From assembly GCA_035653595.1 (NCBI GenBank), contig DASRBO010000029.1, positions 1 through 6,104 of the forward strand: a DNA stretch of 6,104 bases, written 5' to 3'. The notes under the pieces are model-generated. The model made no database searches and was not told where the DNA came from. It saw only the letters and a list, made by a program, of their open reading frames with translations. This stretch comes from DASRBO01 sp035653595. GTDB lineage: Bacteria; Actinomycetota; Acidimicrobiia; Acidimicrobiales; JAJPHE01. Below, piece after piece: positions 6,101 to 6,104 of this stretch. The position numbers and the translations under genes are program-made. Position 1 is the stretch's first letter. Each line of letters begins with the position of its first letter.

Positions 6101-6104
6101 GGAG
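6068..6104 (-). CDS. Possible C-terminal end of a convergent gene (unidentified)
   Basis: Reading the minus strand in from the window edge gives SVLKRAGITRP and then a TGA stop (complement of 6068-6070). It looks like a plausible protein tail, with every third codon base G or C, and would leave 18 bases between convergent stops. Eleven codons are too few to identify it or to prove that it is coding. The competing reading is a + strand gene starting at GTG 6078 or ATG 6081 (MPARLSTE) with AGGG at 6070-6073 as a weak ribosome site, which could be purL by cluster logic. I cannot choose between them. Confidence 0.25.
   Translation of the reverse strand, partial: SVLKRAGITRP

Overview
The window is a compact run of de novo purine biosynthesis genes, all on the + strand, from a very GC-rich bacterium. 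GC is about 70% or more by eye, and nearly all codons end in G or C. The enzyme sequences (for example VTDHDVAAFVDVVQ in PurB, the long-form PurC, and separate PurS and PurQ) point to Actinomycetota. An Acidimicrobiia-like member is my best guess, but that is a judgement from remembered family sequences, not a search.

Layout: 1-1139 is the 3' part of purA, with the start upstream of the window. A 52-nt gap follows, and then purD (1192-2427), purE (2424-2879), purB (2876-4234), purC (4231-5115), purS (5112-5372) and purQ (5369-6049). From purD to purQ every stop codon overlaps the next start by four bases (ATGA, TTGA, ATGA, GTGA, ATGA), so the six genes are probably one transcript with coupled translation. 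The last 55 bases hold a GC-rich palindrome and a stem-loop. They also hold either the tail of a convergent minus-strand gene or the first codons of another + strand gene; the window is too short to decide.

How the genes work together: PurD makes GAR (step 2). PurS and PurQ are two of the three subunits of FGAM synthase (step 4); the catalytic PurL is not in the window. PurE isomerises N5-CAIR to CAIR (step 6), PurC makes SAICAR (step 7) and PurB releases AICAR (step 8). PurA and PurB then convert IMP to AMP. No purK, purL, purF, purM, purN or purH is visible.

I see no mobile element, CRISPR, tRNA, rRNA, riboswitch or undescribed system. The most notable oddity is in PurE: an alanine stands where class I PurE enzymes normally have a conserved active-site histidine (E. 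coli His75). Smaller points are the unbroken series of NTGA overlaps, a TTG start for purB, a hairpin over the purD ribosome binding site, an insertion early in PurB, and substitutions in the aspartate-binding loop of PurA.
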